A stretch of DNA of 64,000 nucleotides from Dietzia sp. ANT_WB102 (GCF_008369165.1 NZ_VOBA01000002.1:62001-126000); one strand, 5' to 3'; counted from the first letter of the stretch, positions 36,836 to 45,863 are shown. Notes: a model not told the origin generated them from the letters alone. Translations and numbers: made by a program.

Positions 36836-37951
36836 CTAGAGCTCGATCTCGACGTCGCCGACGGGTGCGTTGACGCAGATCTGGACGTGGCAATTGGGTG
36901 TGGCGTCGACCTCGCCGGTGCGCAGATCGCGGGTGGTGCCGGAGACGCGCACGGCGGTGCAGGTGTGGCAGATGCCCATCCGGCAGCCGTGCTGGGGGCT
37001 CAGGCCCGCGGCCTCGGCACCCTCGAGGAGGGTCGTCCCCTCGTTCCGGACGGTGACGCCACTGCGCAGGTGGGTGACGGTGCCGCCGTCGCCGTCCGGC
37101 ACCGGGCCGGCCGACGAGGTGAAGCGCTCCCGCAGGATGCCGGAGAACCGCTCCGCCCCGAGCGCCTCCTCGAGTCCCACGGCCAGCCCCTCGGGCCCGC
37201 ATAGGAACACGGTGGCGCCATCGTGCCACGGTGCGACGACCTCGAGATGGTCGGAGGTGAGGTGGCCGGACATGCCGTCGGGGGTCGTCCCATCGGCCGT
37301 GGGGACCACGCGGACCGTCACACCCGCCCGGGATAGCTCACGGAGTTGCCCCCGGAACGGCACGTCCCGGACGCGACGGGCATAGTGCAGCCACGCGACA
37401 CGGCCGTTCGCTCCGTTCGCCTTGTGGTCGTCACTACAGTGACTTTCCGCCGCCAAGGTCGAGGCGATCGACAGCATCGGGGTGATGCCGCTGCCGCCGC
37501 TGATGAGCAGCACGTCGGCCGGGCGGGCCTCCGGCAGCGACATCTCGCCCACCGGGCTGCCGAGGAGCAGTCGCATCCCGGGTTCGGCACGGTCCCAGAG
37601 GTAGTTCGACACCACGCCGTCGGGGTGACGGCGGACGGCGATGGTCGCCAGACCGTCGCGGCGGGATGCGGGATCGACGGGGGAGTAGTGGCGGCGGTGG
37701 ATGACGCCGTCTACCACCACGCCGATCTCGAGCGCGGCGCCCGGGGCCGGCCGGTTGACCCCGGAGGGCAGCCGCAAGGTGAGGACGGTGACGTCCGTGA
37801 CCGGACGCTCGACGGCCACGACGGTCGTCCCTGTCGGGTCGTCGGACCAATCCACGCCCAGGGAGCGGACGTAGTGCTCGACCGGGTGTGGGGTGAGCAG
37901 GGTACGGGTGAGGCGTCGGGAGAAGAGTCGGCGGATGGGCGGAGCGGTCAT
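36836..37951 (-). CDS. ferredoxin reductase with C-terminal 2Fe-2S domain (desaturase partner)
   Basis: A 371-residue FNR-type oxidoreductase. The FAD domain contains HRRHYSPVDPAS, the NAD(P) domain contains LLISGGSGITPMLSIAS and VFLCGPEGL, and the C-terminal plant-type ferredoxin carries the cluster cysteines in HGCRMGICHTCTAVRV plus ATPNCHVQICVNAP. It would pass electrons from NADPH to the desaturase encoded next. It is the first gene of the pair and divergent from the TetR regulator, with 257 bases between them holding a candidate operator. Confidence 0.9.
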   Translation of the reverse strand: MTAPPIRRLFSRRLTRTLLTPHPVEHYVRSLGVDWSDDPTGTTVVAVERPVTDVTVLTLRLPSGVNRPAPGAALEIGVVVDGVIHRRHYSPVDPASRRDGLATIAVRRHPDGVVSNYLWDRAEPGMRLLLGSPVGEMSLPEARPADVLLISGGSGITPMLSIASTLAAESHCSDDHKANGANGRVAWLHYARRVRDVPFRGQLRELSRAGVTVRVVPTADGTTPDGMSGHLTSDHLEVVAPWHDGATVFLCGPEGLAVGLEEALGAERFSGILRERFTSSAGPVPDGDGGTVTHLRSGVTVRNEGTTLLEGAEAAGLSPQHGCRMGICHTCTAVRVSGTTRDLRTGEVDATPNCHVQICVNAPVGDVEIEL

Positions 37952-38093
37952 GTGGACCTCCGTTGAGGATGTGGGTCGGTGTGGTCGGTCGCCGTCGGAC
38001 GCGGTTGCTCCTCAAAGTTCATCGCGCCTCGCACCGGGTCGGCGCTGTCGCGTTCGGGAGTTGCATCCGTCCGGTTCGACCACCGGACGCATC

Positions 38094-38115
38094 TGAGTGT
38101 ACATCTGTTCTCTCA
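38094..38115. promoter_or_regulatory. candidate TetR operator between desaturase operon and tetR
   Basis: TGAGtGtACAtcTGTtCtCTCA is a 22-base imperfect palindrome with 8 of 11 base pairs symmetrical (upper case). It lies 143 bases ahead of the reductase gene and 94 bases ahead of the regulator gene, a good place for control of both. TetR regulators encoded beside desaturases commonly bind such sites and respond to acyl-CoAs (family knowledge; not shown here). Confidence 0.5.
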
Positions 38116-38208
38116 AATGGGAAGAGGGGTGATCTGCACCCCAAGCAACGATCCGACGTGGAGCTGCGGCGGGGGCAATCGGTGCTGGCCACCAGTAGAG
38201 TAAAGCTC

Positions 38209-38808
38209 GTGAGCATCCCCAGGACCCGCGCTGAGCAGAAGCGGCACACCCGTGCACTCATCGTTGGGGCGGGTCGAGAGGCGGTAGCCACCCGCGGCTT
38301 CAGCGGGCTCGTCGTTCGCGAGCTGGCGCGCGAGGCCGGCATCGTCCCCACGGCCTTCTACCGGCACTTCGAGTCCGTCGACGACCTCGCCTCGGAGCTC
38401 GCGGTGGGAGCGGCCGACGCTCTCGCCTCGTTCATCGACGAGCTCATCTCCACCGCGACCGACGACCCGGTCACCACCTGGCCCCGCCTGGCCACCGCCG
38501 CCGCCACCCGGGATCCGCAGACCTGGGCGATGCTCGCGCGCGGGCTGGTCGACACCGCCCACCCCGACCATCGGGTGCTCGCGGCGGCCGTCGATTCCGC
38601 CCGCCGGCGGCTGGGGATCACCCTGGGCCGGCTCGAGACGCTCGCCGGAGCGGACGACACCTCCGTGGACATCGCGGCCGACCTCGTCGTCGTCGTCCTC
38701 CTCCGGGTTCTCTTGGAGGTGGCGGTCGGTGACGACGAGCGCTCCGCGGTCGACGGGTGCGCCGGGCGATTGCGGATCATCCTCGCCGGCGCGGCGACCG
38801 GATCCTGA
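38209..38808 (+). CDS. TetR-family transcriptional regulator
   Basis: A 199-residue regulator. The N-terminal HTH (about residues 8-55) is RAEQKRHTRALIVGAGREAV followed by FSGLVVRELAREAGIVPTAFYRHFESVDDLA. The C-terminal ligand domain is helical with no family signature. Divergent from the reductase/desaturase pair, which makes it their likely regulator, as DesT is in Pseudomonas. The GTG at 38,209 was chosen because upstream codons in the same frame are not conserved and cross the candidate operator. Confidence 0.85.
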   Translation: MSIPRTRAEQKRHTRALIVGAGREAVATRGFSGLVVRELAREAGIVPTAFYRHFESVDDLASELAVGAADALASFIDELISTATDDPVTTWPRLATAAATRDPQTWAMLARGLVDTAHPDHRVLAAAVDSARRRLGITLGRLETLAGADDTSVDIAADLVVVVLLRVLLEVAVGDDERSAVDGCAGRLRIILAGAATGS

Positions 38809-38857
38809 CGGTCCGCCGCTCGCGAGGGGTGGACCGGCGGGGGATCAGCTCGGCGGG

Positions 38858-40258
38858 CTAGTTCCGCGACCTCAGCGTGAGCACGGCCCCGACCAGCACG
38901 ACGAGCCCGGCCGCGCCCACCGCCAGCCACGGGGCGTAGCGCCCGAGCACCGACTTGTCGACCACCGCGGCGTCCGGCTGTCCCGCTGCACCGAGCGGGC
39001 CGGAGGCCAGGTGTGTGGTCCCGTCGTCGCTGGACTCCTGCTGCCCCGAATCGAGAAATCCCACCGGGTCCGCGCCTGCGGCCGCAAAACCCGCGTCCAA
39101 CAGCGCGGCCGCCTGCTGCCACGGCGGGCTGGGCACGCGGGTGCCGTCGAGCAAAACCACCGCGAGCCGTCGCCCGTTGCGCTCGGCCGCACCGATGAAG
39201 GTGTGGCGGGCGTCGTCGGTGAAACCGGTCTTGCCGCCGAGCGCTCCGGGGTAGTTGTAGAGCAGTTGATTGTCGTTACCCAGGACGAAACCGGGGTTGA
39301 CCACGACGCCGTCCCCGCGCATCGTCGGGCCGGTGTATTCCGACGCCGCCGCGGGATCCGGAGGCTCCGCGCCCTCGCCGGCGGGATATCCGGGGAATCC
39401 AGTGGACTCCGTGGCGACGGTCTCCGCGAACGCGGGTCGGGTCATCGCATCGCGAAAGATCAGCGACATGTCGTAGGCCGTGGACATCATGCCCGGACCG
39501 TCCAGCCCGTTCACCGTCGCGACGTAAGTACTGCGCGCGCCGATCTCGGCGGCGTGGGCGTTCATTGCGGCGATCGTCTGCTCGATCCCACCCAACTGGT
39601 GTGCGAGCACCACGGCCGCGTCATTGCCCGACGACATGAGGAGCCCGCTGAGGAGTCGCCCCACGGTGTACTTTCCGCCGGGGCCGATTCCAACCAGGCT
39701 CCCCTCGGCACCCTCGAGGTCAGCGTCAGTGACCTCGATGATCTGGTCCCGGTCAAGAGCGTCGAGGACGACGGAGGCGAGCAGTGTCTTGATGGTGCTG
39801 GCGGGACGGTACCGCCCGTGGGGATCTTTGGCCGCCACGATCTCGCCGGTGTCCAGGTCGGAGATCAGCCACGAGCTGGCTGTGACGTCGCGGGGCACCT
39901 CGAAGTGGTCGGGCGCCACGATCTCGCAGCCGGCAAGCGTGTCACCCCCCGGCGGGCTGTCCGGGACGGGGGGAGGGGTCGGTGACGTGCGCCCGGGTAG
40001 AGGGACCTCCGACTCGTCGACGGGAGCGGGCGGGGCGGTGCGGTATGGGCACCCGGTGATGTCGCGGGGGGTGTCGAAATACGACGACGACGTGGTGGAC
40101 GGCAACACTGCGACCGGCGGCGGCTCGGTCAGCGGAATGTCCGGGTTGGGCTCAACGGCTGCGGCGGGACCCGCTGTGGCGAGCGGCGCCAGCGCGACGA
40201 GGGCTGCGGTCACGAGGCCGGCGGCTCGCTGGACGGGCCGTCGTCGGATGCTGGTCAC
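38858..40258 (-). CDS. D-alanyl-D-alanine carboxypeptidase (penicillin-binding protein, class C low-MW type)
   Basis: A 466-residue S11-family D,D-carboxypeptidase trimming the terminal D-Ala of peptidoglycan stems. Active-site motifs: SxxK in RPASTIKTLLASV, SxN in LLMSSGNDAAVV, KTG in GALGGKTGFTDDA. A signal peptide (PVQRAAGLVTAALVAL) is followed by a Pro-rich linker of about 75 residues; a C-terminal helix (about residues 440-462, WLAVGAAGLVVLVGAV) anchors the protein in the membrane. The GTG at 40,258 was chosen because the longer ORF start would lie in the sdh terminator. Gene order matches the mycobacterial dacB1 position. Confidence 0.9.
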   Translation of the reverse strand: MTSIRRRPVQRAAGLVTAALVALAPLATAGPAAAVEPNPDIPLTEPPPVAVLPSTTSSSYFDTPRDITGCPYRTAPPAPVDESEVPLPGRTSPTPPPVPDSPPGGDTLAGCEIVAPDHFEVPRDVTASSWLISDLDTGEIVAAKDPHGRYRPASTIKTLLASVVLDALDRDQIIEVTDADLEGAEGSLVGIGPGGKYTVGRLLSGLLMSSGNDAAVVLAHQLGGIEQTIAAMNAHAAEIGARSTYVATVNGLDGPGMMSTAYDMSLIFRDAMTRPAFAETVATESTGFPGYPAGEGAEPPDPAAASEYTGPTMRGDGVVVNPGFVLGNDNQLLYNYPGALGGKTGFTDDARHTFIGAAERNGRRLAVVLLDGTRVPSPPWQQAAALLDAGFAAAGADPVGFLDSGQQESSDDGTTHLASGPLGAAGQPDAAVVDKSVLGRYAPWLAVGAAGLVVLVGAVLTLRSRN

Positions 40259-40377
40259 GGGTGCTGAGTCTACGTCCGGCCGGGGACGCTCGGGGGCGGA
40301 CCCGCTGGCGGGCGACGGAGCCGGCTGTTCCGGAGGGGTGCTGCGGCTGATGGGGCTCTGCTCTTGACGGGAAATAA

Positions 40378-40420
40378 CGGCGGGGCCGCATCCTCCGTCA
40401 GTGGAGGAGCGGCCCCGCCG
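40378..40420 (-). terminator. Rho-independent terminator of the sdh operon
   Basis: A long stem forms between 40,378-40,389 (CGGCGGGGCCGC) and 40,409-40,420 plus an inner 6-bp stem (TCCTCC / GGAGGA) around a 6-base loop, with one bulged A. On the minus strand it is followed by TTATTTC. It lies 40 bases after the sdhB stop. It also marks the upstream limit of the carboxypeptidase gene. Confidence 0.82.
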
Positions 40421-40460
40421 GTGCGGCGTCACGGTGCCGGAGCGCCGTGGACCCGTCAGA

Positions 40461-41252
40461 TCAGCGCGCGAACAGCAGTGCGCGCTTGACCTCCTGGATC
40501 GCCTGAGTCACCTGAATGCCACGGGGGCACGCGTCGGTGCAGTTGAAGGTGGTGCGGCAACGCCACACGCCCTCGGCGTCATTGAGGATCTCCAGCCGCT
40601 CGGCGGCGCCCTCGTCACGGGAGTCGAAGATGAACCGGTGCGCGTTGACGATCGCGGCCGGCCCAAAGTACGACCCGTCGGCCCAGAACACGGGGCAGGA
40701 GCTCGTGCAGCAGGCGCAGAGGATGCACTTGGTGGTGTCGTCGAAGCGGGCGCGGTCGGTGGGCGACTGGATGCGCTCGGCGGTCGGCTGGTTGCCGGAC
40801 GTGATGAGGTACGGCATGACGTCGCGGTACGACTTGAAGAACGGCTCCATGTCGACGTACAGGTCCTTCTCCACTGGCAGCCCGCGGATCGGGGCGATCG
40901 TGATGGTGATGGGCTTACCGTCCTTGGGGAGCATGTCCTTCATGAGGACCTTGCACGCCAGGCGGTTGACGCCGTTGACCTGCATGGCGTCCGAGCCACA
41001 GACGCCGTGCGCACATGACCGACGGAATGCGAGCGATCCGTCGATGTAGTTCTTGACGTACATCAGGAGGTTGAGCAGACGGTCCGACGGCAGTGTCGGG
41101 ACCTCGTACTCCTTCCAGCCCGCCGAGTCCGGATCCTCCGGATTGAACCGGGCGATCTTCAGCGTGACCATGGTCGAACCGGGCGGCACGGGACGATTGG
41201 CGTTCGGTTCCTTGCCGTCGTTCGCCTTGGTGGTGTCGACTGCGGTGGTCAT
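40461..41252 (-). CDS. sdhB: succinate dehydrogenase iron-sulfur subunit
   Basis: A 263-residue complex II subunit relaying electrons from FAD to quinone. The [2Fe-2S] cysteines are in RRSCAHGVCGSDAMQVNG with a fourth in LACKVLM; the [4Fe-4S] motif is CILCACCTSSCPVFW; the remaining ligands are in CRTTFNCTDACPRGIQ. The N-terminal 25 residues are variable. The ATG overlaps the sdhA stop by one base. Last gene of sdhCDAB, followed by a strong terminator. Confidence 0.95.
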   Translation of the reverse strand: MTTAVDTTKANDGKEPNANRPVPPGSTMVTLKIARFNPEDPDSAGWKEYEVPTLPSDRLLNLLMYVKNYIDGSLAFRRSCAHGVCGSDAMQVNGVNRLACKVLMKDMLPKDGKPITITIAPIRGLPVEKDLYVDMEPFFKSYRDVMPYLITSGNQPTAERIQSPTDRARFDDTTKCILCACCTSSCPVFWADGSYFGPAAIVNAHRFIFDSRDEGAAERLEILNDAEGVWRCRTTFNCTDACPRGIQVTQAIQEVKRALLFAR

Positions 41253-43021
41253 CAGTACTTACGCTCCATCGGCTCGTAGCGGGTCTGCACAACCGGCTTC
41301 CAATCCAGCCGGATGTCGGAGAGCAGGTCGAGACCGTCCTCCTTGTACGCCATCGTGTGCTTCATGTACTCGGCGTCGTTGCGGTCCGGGTAATCCTCGC
41401 GGGCGTGGCCGCCGCGGGATTCCTTCCGGTTGAGGGCACCCACGACGGTGACCTCCGCCAGCTCCAGCAGGAAGCCCAGTTCGATGGCCTCCAGGAGCTC
41501 GGTGTTGAAACGCTTGCCCTTGTCGCTGACGGTGACGTCGGCGTAGCGGGCCTTGAGAGCCCGCAGCTCTTCACGGGCCTCGGTGAGCGACTGCTCGGTG
41601 CGGTACACCGACGCCTTGTCGTCCATCATGGCCTGCATCTCGCTGCGGATATCGGCCGCGTTCTCCTTGCCGTGGGGAGCCAACATGCGCTCCATCCATT
41701 CGCGCACCATCTTCTCGGGCTCACTGGGGAGCTCGACGAACTCATGTCCCGCAGCGTACTCCGCGGCGGCGATGCCAGCGCGGCGGCCGAAGACGTTGAT
41801 GTCCAGCAGCGAGTTGGTGCCCAGTCGGTTCGAGCCGTGGACGGACACGCAGGCACATTCGCCTGCAGCGTACAGGCCGGGGACGACGTCCGAGGAGTTG
41901 CGCAGCACCTCGCCCCGGACGTTGGTCGGGATGCCGCCCATGACGTAGTGGCAGGTGGGGAAGACCGGCACGAGCTCGGTCACCGGGTCCACGCCGAGGT
42001 AGGTGCGCGAGAACTCGGTGATGTCGGGCAGCTTCTCCTCGAGCACGTCCGCACCGAGGTGGGTCACGTCGATGTAGACGTAGTCCTTCTCGGGGCCGGC
42101 GCCGCGGCCCTCACGGACCTCGAGCACCATCGAGCGGGCGACGATGTCACGGGGCGCCAGGTCCTTGATGGTGGGGGCGTAGCGCTCCATGAAGCGCTCA
42201 CCGTCGACGTTGCGCAGGATGCCGCCCTCACCACGGACGGCCTCGGAGATGAGGATGCCCAGGCCGGCGAGGCCGGTCGGGTGGAACTGGTGGAACTCCA
42301 TGTCCTCCAGGGGCAGGCCCTTGCGGAAGACCACGGCCATTCCGTCACCGGTGAGGGTGTGGGCGTTGGAGGTCGTCTTGTACATCCGGCCGGAGCCGCC
42401 CGTGGCGAACACAGTGGCCTTGGAGTGGAAGACGTGCAGGTCGCCGGAGGCGAGCTCGTAGGCGACGCAGCCGGTGGCGACGGGCCCCTCGGGGGTCTCG
42501 GTCAGGCACAGGTCAAGAACGTAGAACTCGTTGAAGAACTCGACATCGTGCTTGACGCAGTTCTGGTAGAGGGTCTGCAGGATCATGTGGCCCGTGCGGT
42601 CGGCCGCGTAGCACGCGCGACGCACGGGTGCCTTGCCGTGATCACGGGTGTGGCCGCCGAAGCGACGCTGGTCGATCTTGCCCTCGGGCGTGCGGTTGAA
42701 CGGCAGGCCCATGTTCTCCAGGTCGATGACGGCGGTGATGGCCTCCTTGGCCATGATCTCCGCGGCGTCCTGGTCGACGAGGTAGTCGCCGCCCTTGACC
42801 GTGTCGAACGTGTGCCACTCCCAGTTGTCCTCCTCGACGTTCGCCAAGGCGGCACACATGCCGCCCTGGGCGGCACCGGTGTGGGAGCGGGTGGGGTAGA
42901 GCTTGGTGAGGACCGCGGTACGGGTACGCGGGCCCGCCTCGATGGCCGCGCGCATACCTGCGCCGCCGGCCCCGACGATCACGACGTCGTACTGATGCTG
43001 GTGGACCTGACGATCGGTCAT
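41252..43021 (-). CDS. sdhA: succinate dehydrogenase flavoprotein subunit
   Basis: A 589-residue flavoprotein oxidising succinate to fumarate. FAD binding: VVIVGAGGAGMRAAIEAG; the covalent FAD histidine lies in TRSHTGAAQGGMCAAL; substrate-site segments are GRTHDHGK-like GGHTRDHGKAPVRR, EFHQFHPTGLAG and SVHGSNRLGTNSLLD. The length is standard. A 628-codon ORF on the opposite strand is a GC-bias shadow. Confidence 0.96.
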   Translation of the reverse strand: MTDRQVHQHQYDVVIVGAGGAGMRAAIEAGPRTRTAVLTKLYPTRSHTGAAQGGMCAALANVEEDNWEWHTFDTVKGGDYLVDQDAAEIMAKEAITAVIDLENMGLPFNRTPEGKIDQRRFGGHTRDHGKAPVRRACYAADRTGHMILQTLYQNCVKHDVEFFNEFYVLDLCLTETPEGPVATGCVAYELASGDLHVFHSKATVFATGGSGRMYKTTSNAHTLTGDGMAVVFRKGLPLEDMEFHQFHPTGLAGLGILISEAVRGEGGILRNVDGERFMERYAPTIKDLAPRDIVARSMVLEVREGRGAGPEKDYVYIDVTHLGADVLEEKLPDITEFSRTYLGVDPVTELVPVFPTCHYVMGGIPTNVRGEVLRNSSDVVPGLYAAGECACVSVHGSNRLGTNSLLDINVFGRRAGIAAAEYAAGHEFVELPSEPEKMVREWMERMLAPHGKENAADIRSEMQAMMDDKASVYRTEQSLTEAREELRALKARYADVTVSDKGKRFNTELLEAIELGFLLELAEVTVVGALNRKESRGGHAREDYPDRNDAEYMKHTMAYKEDGLDLLSDIRLDWKPVVQTRYEPMERKY

Positions 43022-43070
43022 GGGTTTCTCAGTGCTCGCTTTCGAAGAATGGGGAGTCCGCAGCCGTCGA

Positions 43071-43502
43071 TCAGATGTCGTAGGCGAGGCCGAAGATGGC
43101 GTAGGTGCCCAGGACCAGGACGAGGAAGGTCGCGACGAACAGGATCGAGTGGAGCCAGAACCTGGTCGAGTCCTTGCGCGAGTAGTCCGCGATCACAGTG
43201 CGGACACCGTTGGCGCCGTGCAGCATCGCCAACCAGAGCATGAGAAGGTCCCAGGTCGCCCAGAACGGGCTCTGCCAACGATCGGCGACGTATGCCCAGT
43301 CGATGCGGTGGACACCGTCGCCGATCATCAGGCCGACCGTGAGGTGACCGATAGTGAGGATGACCAGCGCGACGCCTGAATAGCGCATGAAGATCCATGC
43401 GGTGCGCTCGAAGTTGCCGCGCGAGCGCGTGCGGGGCGAGCGCGGCTGCGCCAGGGAGGCCGGCCGGTCGTAGGAGGTCTGGAGAACAGGTGCGTCTGCC
43501 AT
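43071..43502 (-). CDS. sdhD: succinate dehydrogenase hydrophobic membrane anchor subunit
   Basis: A 143-residue anchor with three membrane helices at about residues 38-58, 78-99 and 115-138. The second contains a heme-region His (LAMLHGANGVRTVIADY). The ATG at 43,502 was chosen because the protein begins MADAPVLQTSYDRP as in relatives; the longer frame crosses the sdhC-sdhD gap. Confidence 0.88.
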   Translation of the reverse strand: MADAPVLQTSYDRPASLAQPRSPRTRSRGNFERTAWIFMRYSGVALVILTIGHLTVGLMIGDGVHRIDWAYVADRWQSPFWATWDLLMLWLAMLHGANGVRTVIADYSRKDSTRFWLHSILFVATFLVLVLGTYAIFGLAYDI

Positions 43503-43516
43503 GGTGATCGTTCTCC

Positions 43517-43924
43517 TTAGAGGTGCTCGAAGAGGATGAAGAGAAGGCGCGCGGTCGCGGCGGCGAACACCACGACCCAGATCGCGAGGACCGTCCACAG
43601 CATCTGGCGCTGGTACTTCGGGCCCTTCGACCAGAAGTCGATAAGGACGATCCGGAGACCGTTGAGCCCGTGGAAGAGCACGAGCGCGACGAGTCCGATC
43701 TCCATGAGGCCGACGATCGGGGTCTTGTACGAGTCGATGACCGCGTTGTAACTCTCCGGGCTCACCGTGACCAGTGCGGTGTCAAGCACGTGGACGAAGA
43801 GGAAGAAGAAGATCGCGACGCCGGAGATACGGTGGGCGACCCACGCCCACATCCCCGGGTCACCCTTGTAGATGTTGAGCTTCTTTGTGGGGGCCGGACG
43901 CGCCGGCGCCTGCGCAATACTCAT
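43517..43924 (-). CDS. sdhC: succinate dehydrogenase cytochrome b556 subunit
   Basis: A 135-residue anchor and heme-binding subunit. The signature WAWVAHRISGVAIFFFLFVHVLDTAL contains the conserved Arg/Ser of the quinone site and a heme-ligand His; three helices lie at about residues 35-55, 70-90 and 108-130. First gene of the operon; the preceding 191 bases, shared with the divergent cdd, carry a candidate operator. Confidence 0.92.
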   Translation of the reverse strand: MSIAQAPARPAPTKKLNIYKGDPGMWAWVAHRISGVAIFFFLFVHVLDTALVTVSPESYNAVIDSYKTPIVGLMEIGLVALVLFHGLNGLRIVLIDFWSKGPKYQRQMLWTVLAIWVVVFAAATARLLFILFEHL

Positions 43925-44075
43925 GGGCTTGTCGTGCCTCCGAATCGTCTGGGCCTGATGCCATCGGCGCGCGTTCCTTGCCCGAGAGCACAGCGGGCGC
44001 CTACTAGGACTTTAGACCTGAGATCTGACTGACGAAAACCAGGGTGGGTACCGTAGTTTAGACGGGTTCTGCCTG

Positions 44076-44089
44076 TTAGGGGACCCTAA
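44076..44089. promoter_or_regulatory. TTAGG-N4-CCTAA box in the sdhC-cdd intergenic region
   Basis: TTAGGGGACCCTAA has 6-bp perfect arms around two bases and matches the TTAGG-N4-CCTAA half of the DtxR/IdeR iron-box consensus. On the minus strand it ends 17 bases before TAAACT (44,053-44,058), a possible -10 of the sdh promoter, so a bound repressor would block the -35. It lies 26 bases ahead of the cdd GTG. Iron control of sdh would make sense but is inference. Confidence 0.4.
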
Positions 44090-44115
44090 ACGAAGTTACC
44101 GAAGGGTAAATCGAC

Positions 44116-44568
44116 GTGACGCAGGATGAAACCGCAGCGCAACACAGCGCAAATGTCGACAGTCTCACCGCGGCCGCCCGCAGTGCCGCCCTCGGCGCTT
44201 ACCGTCCGTACTCCGGCCTGGGGGTGGGGGCGGCCGGCCTGGCCGTCGGCCCGGACGCGGATCAACCTGCCGGTGACTCCGACGGGCGGGTGCGGATCGT
44301 CGTCGGGTGCAACGTCGAGAACGCGTCCTACGGCCTCACGCTGTGCGCGGAGTGCTCACTCGTGTCCGACCTCCACCGCACCGGCGGTGGGCGACTGCTC
44401 GAGATCGTCGTCGTCTCCCACGCCGGCGAGCCCCTCGCGCCGTGCGGGCGGTGTCGGCAACTTCTCCACGAACACGGCGGCCCGTCACTGGTGGTCCACA
44501 CCGCGCGCGGCGCGGTTCCCCTCGGTGACCTCCTGCCGGACGCCTTCGGGCCAGGAGATCTGGCGTGA
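44116..44568 (+). CDS. cdd: cytidine deaminase
   Basis: A 150-residue zinc enzyme converting cytidine and deoxycytidine to uridine forms for salvage. The Cys/Glu motif VENASYGLTLCAECS and PCGRCRQLL provide the zinc cysteines and catalytic Glu; YRPYSGLGVGAAG binds the substrate. It has a short insert (about residues 43-57) relative to minimal homologues. The GTG start is 26 bases after a palindrome. The stop overlaps the deoA GTG (GTGA). Confidence 0.92.
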   Translation: MTQDETAAQHSANVDSLTAAARSAALGAYRPYSGLGVGAAGLAVGPDADQPAGDSDGRVRIVVGCNVENASYGLTLCAECSLVSDLHRTGGGRLLEIVVVSHAGEPLAPCGRCRQLLHEHGGPSLVVHTARGAVPLGDLLPDAFGPGDLA

Positions 44569-45863
44569 GCGCGGGCCACGACGCCGTGCGGATCATCGAG
44601 GCAAAGAGGGACGGGCGGGAACTCGACGACGACGAGATCGACTGGATAGTCGACGGGTTCACCCGCGGGGTGGTCGCACCAGAGCAGATGTCCGCGCTCG
44701 CGATGGCGATCTACTTCCGCGGGATGACGGATCCGGAGATCACCCGGTGGACTTCGGCGATGGTGGGCTCCGGCACCAGGATGGACCTGTCCGGGCTGAC
44801 CCGCGGCGGCGCGGTGGTGCCCACTGTTGACAAGCACTCCACCGGCGGGGTGGGCGACGCGATCACTCTCGTACTGACCCCGCTCCTGGCGACCTGGGAC
44901 GTCGCGGTGCCGCAATTGTCCGGCCGGGGGCTCGGCCACACCGGTGGAACCCTCGACAAGCTCGAGTCGATCCCCGGCTGGCGCGCGGATCTCGACGCCA
45001 GCGAGATGAGAACCGTGCTGGCGCGCACCGGGGCGGTGATCTGCTCCGCGGGGCCCGACCTCGCCCCCGCCGACCGCGCGCTCTACGCGCTGCGGGATGT
45101 CACCGGCACCGTGCCGTCCATCCCGATGATCGCCGCGTCCATCATGAGCAAGAAGATCGCCGAGGGCACCGGGGCACTGGTATTGGACGTCAAGTACGGC
45201 TCCGGTGCATTCCGGCCGGACCCCGCGGACGCTCGAGAACTCGCACGCGTGATGGTGGCGATCGGTGCGGCCTCCGGGGTGCGGACCAGCGCCCTGGTGA
45301 CCGCCAACCACACCCCGTTGGGTCGAGCCGTGGGCAACGCGCTCGAGGTGGCCGAGTGTCTGGAGATCCTCGCAGGTGGGGGGCCTCCCGACATGGTCGA
45401 CCTGACCTGCGCATTGGCGGCGGAGGCGCTGTCAGCGGTGGGGATCGACGACGCCGATCCGAGGGACCGGCTGGCCGACGGGCGGGCGATGGACTCCTTC
45501 CGGGCGATGATCTCCGCCCAGGGGGGAGACCCAGAGGCGCCGCTTCCGCGGGCCGCCCACGTCGAGCAGTTGCGGGCCGCGGTCTCGGGCCCGATTCAGT
45601 GGAACGCGCTCAGGGTCGGCCGTGCGTCGTGGTTGTCCGGCGCGGGTCGGACCCGCCCAGGAGAGGATGTTGATCCGGGCGCCGGCGTGGTGTTGCGCCG
45701 TGTCGAGGGCGACCACGTTCGCGCCGGCGATGTGGTCGCCACGGTCCACGCCAATGCCGAGGAACGTCTGCCCGGTGCGCTCGCCGAACTCGCGGCCGCG
45801 TTCGGGGCCGGCTCGGATCGCGGCCCCGCCGGCGCGGTGGCCGAACGACTCCGCAGCTGGTGA
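44565..45863 (+). CDS. deoA: thymidine phosphorylase
   Basis: A 432-residue pyrimidine nucleoside phosphorylase. The glycosyl transferase family signature is GRGLGHTGGTLDKLESIPG; the phosphate-binding loop is DKHSTGGVGDAITLVL; the C-terminal domain contains LLSGAGRT-like SWLSGAGRTRPGEDVDPGAG. It acts with Cdd, Upp and the purine phosphorylase of this window in nucleoside salvage. It starts with GTG inside the cdd stop. Confidence 0.94.
   Translation: MSAGHDAVRIIEAKRDGRELDDDEIDWIVDGFTRGVVAPEQMSALAMAIYFRGMTDPEITRWTSAMVGSGTRMDLSGLTRGGAVVPTVDKHSTGGVGDAITLVLTPLLATWDVAVPQLSGRGLGHTGGTLDKLESIPGWRADLDASEMRTVLARTGAVICSAGPDLAPADRALYALRDVTGTVPSIPMIAASIMSKKIAEGTGALVLDVKYGSGAFRPDPADARELARVMVAIGAASGVRTSALVTANHTPLGRAVGNALEVAECLEILAGGGPPDMVDLTCALAAEALSAVGIDDADPRDRLADGRAMDSFRAMISAQGGDPEAPLPRAAHVEQLRAAVSGPIQWNALRVGRASWLSGAGRTRPGEDVDPGAGVVLRRVEGDHVRAGDVVATVHANAEERLPGALAELAAAFGAGSDRGPAGAVAERLRSW

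Noticed and set aside
40259-40432. N-terminal extension of the D,D-carboxypeptidase
   Set aside because: It would place the start codon inside or beyond the strong sdh terminator and add a Pro/Ser-rich stretch ahead of a normal signal peptide.
41357-43243. 628-codon ORF on the plus strand opposite sdhA
   Set aside because: It is the antisense shadow of a highly conserved sdhA frame; the translation is Val/Gly/Asp/His-rich without any domain, as expected from GC-biased third positions.
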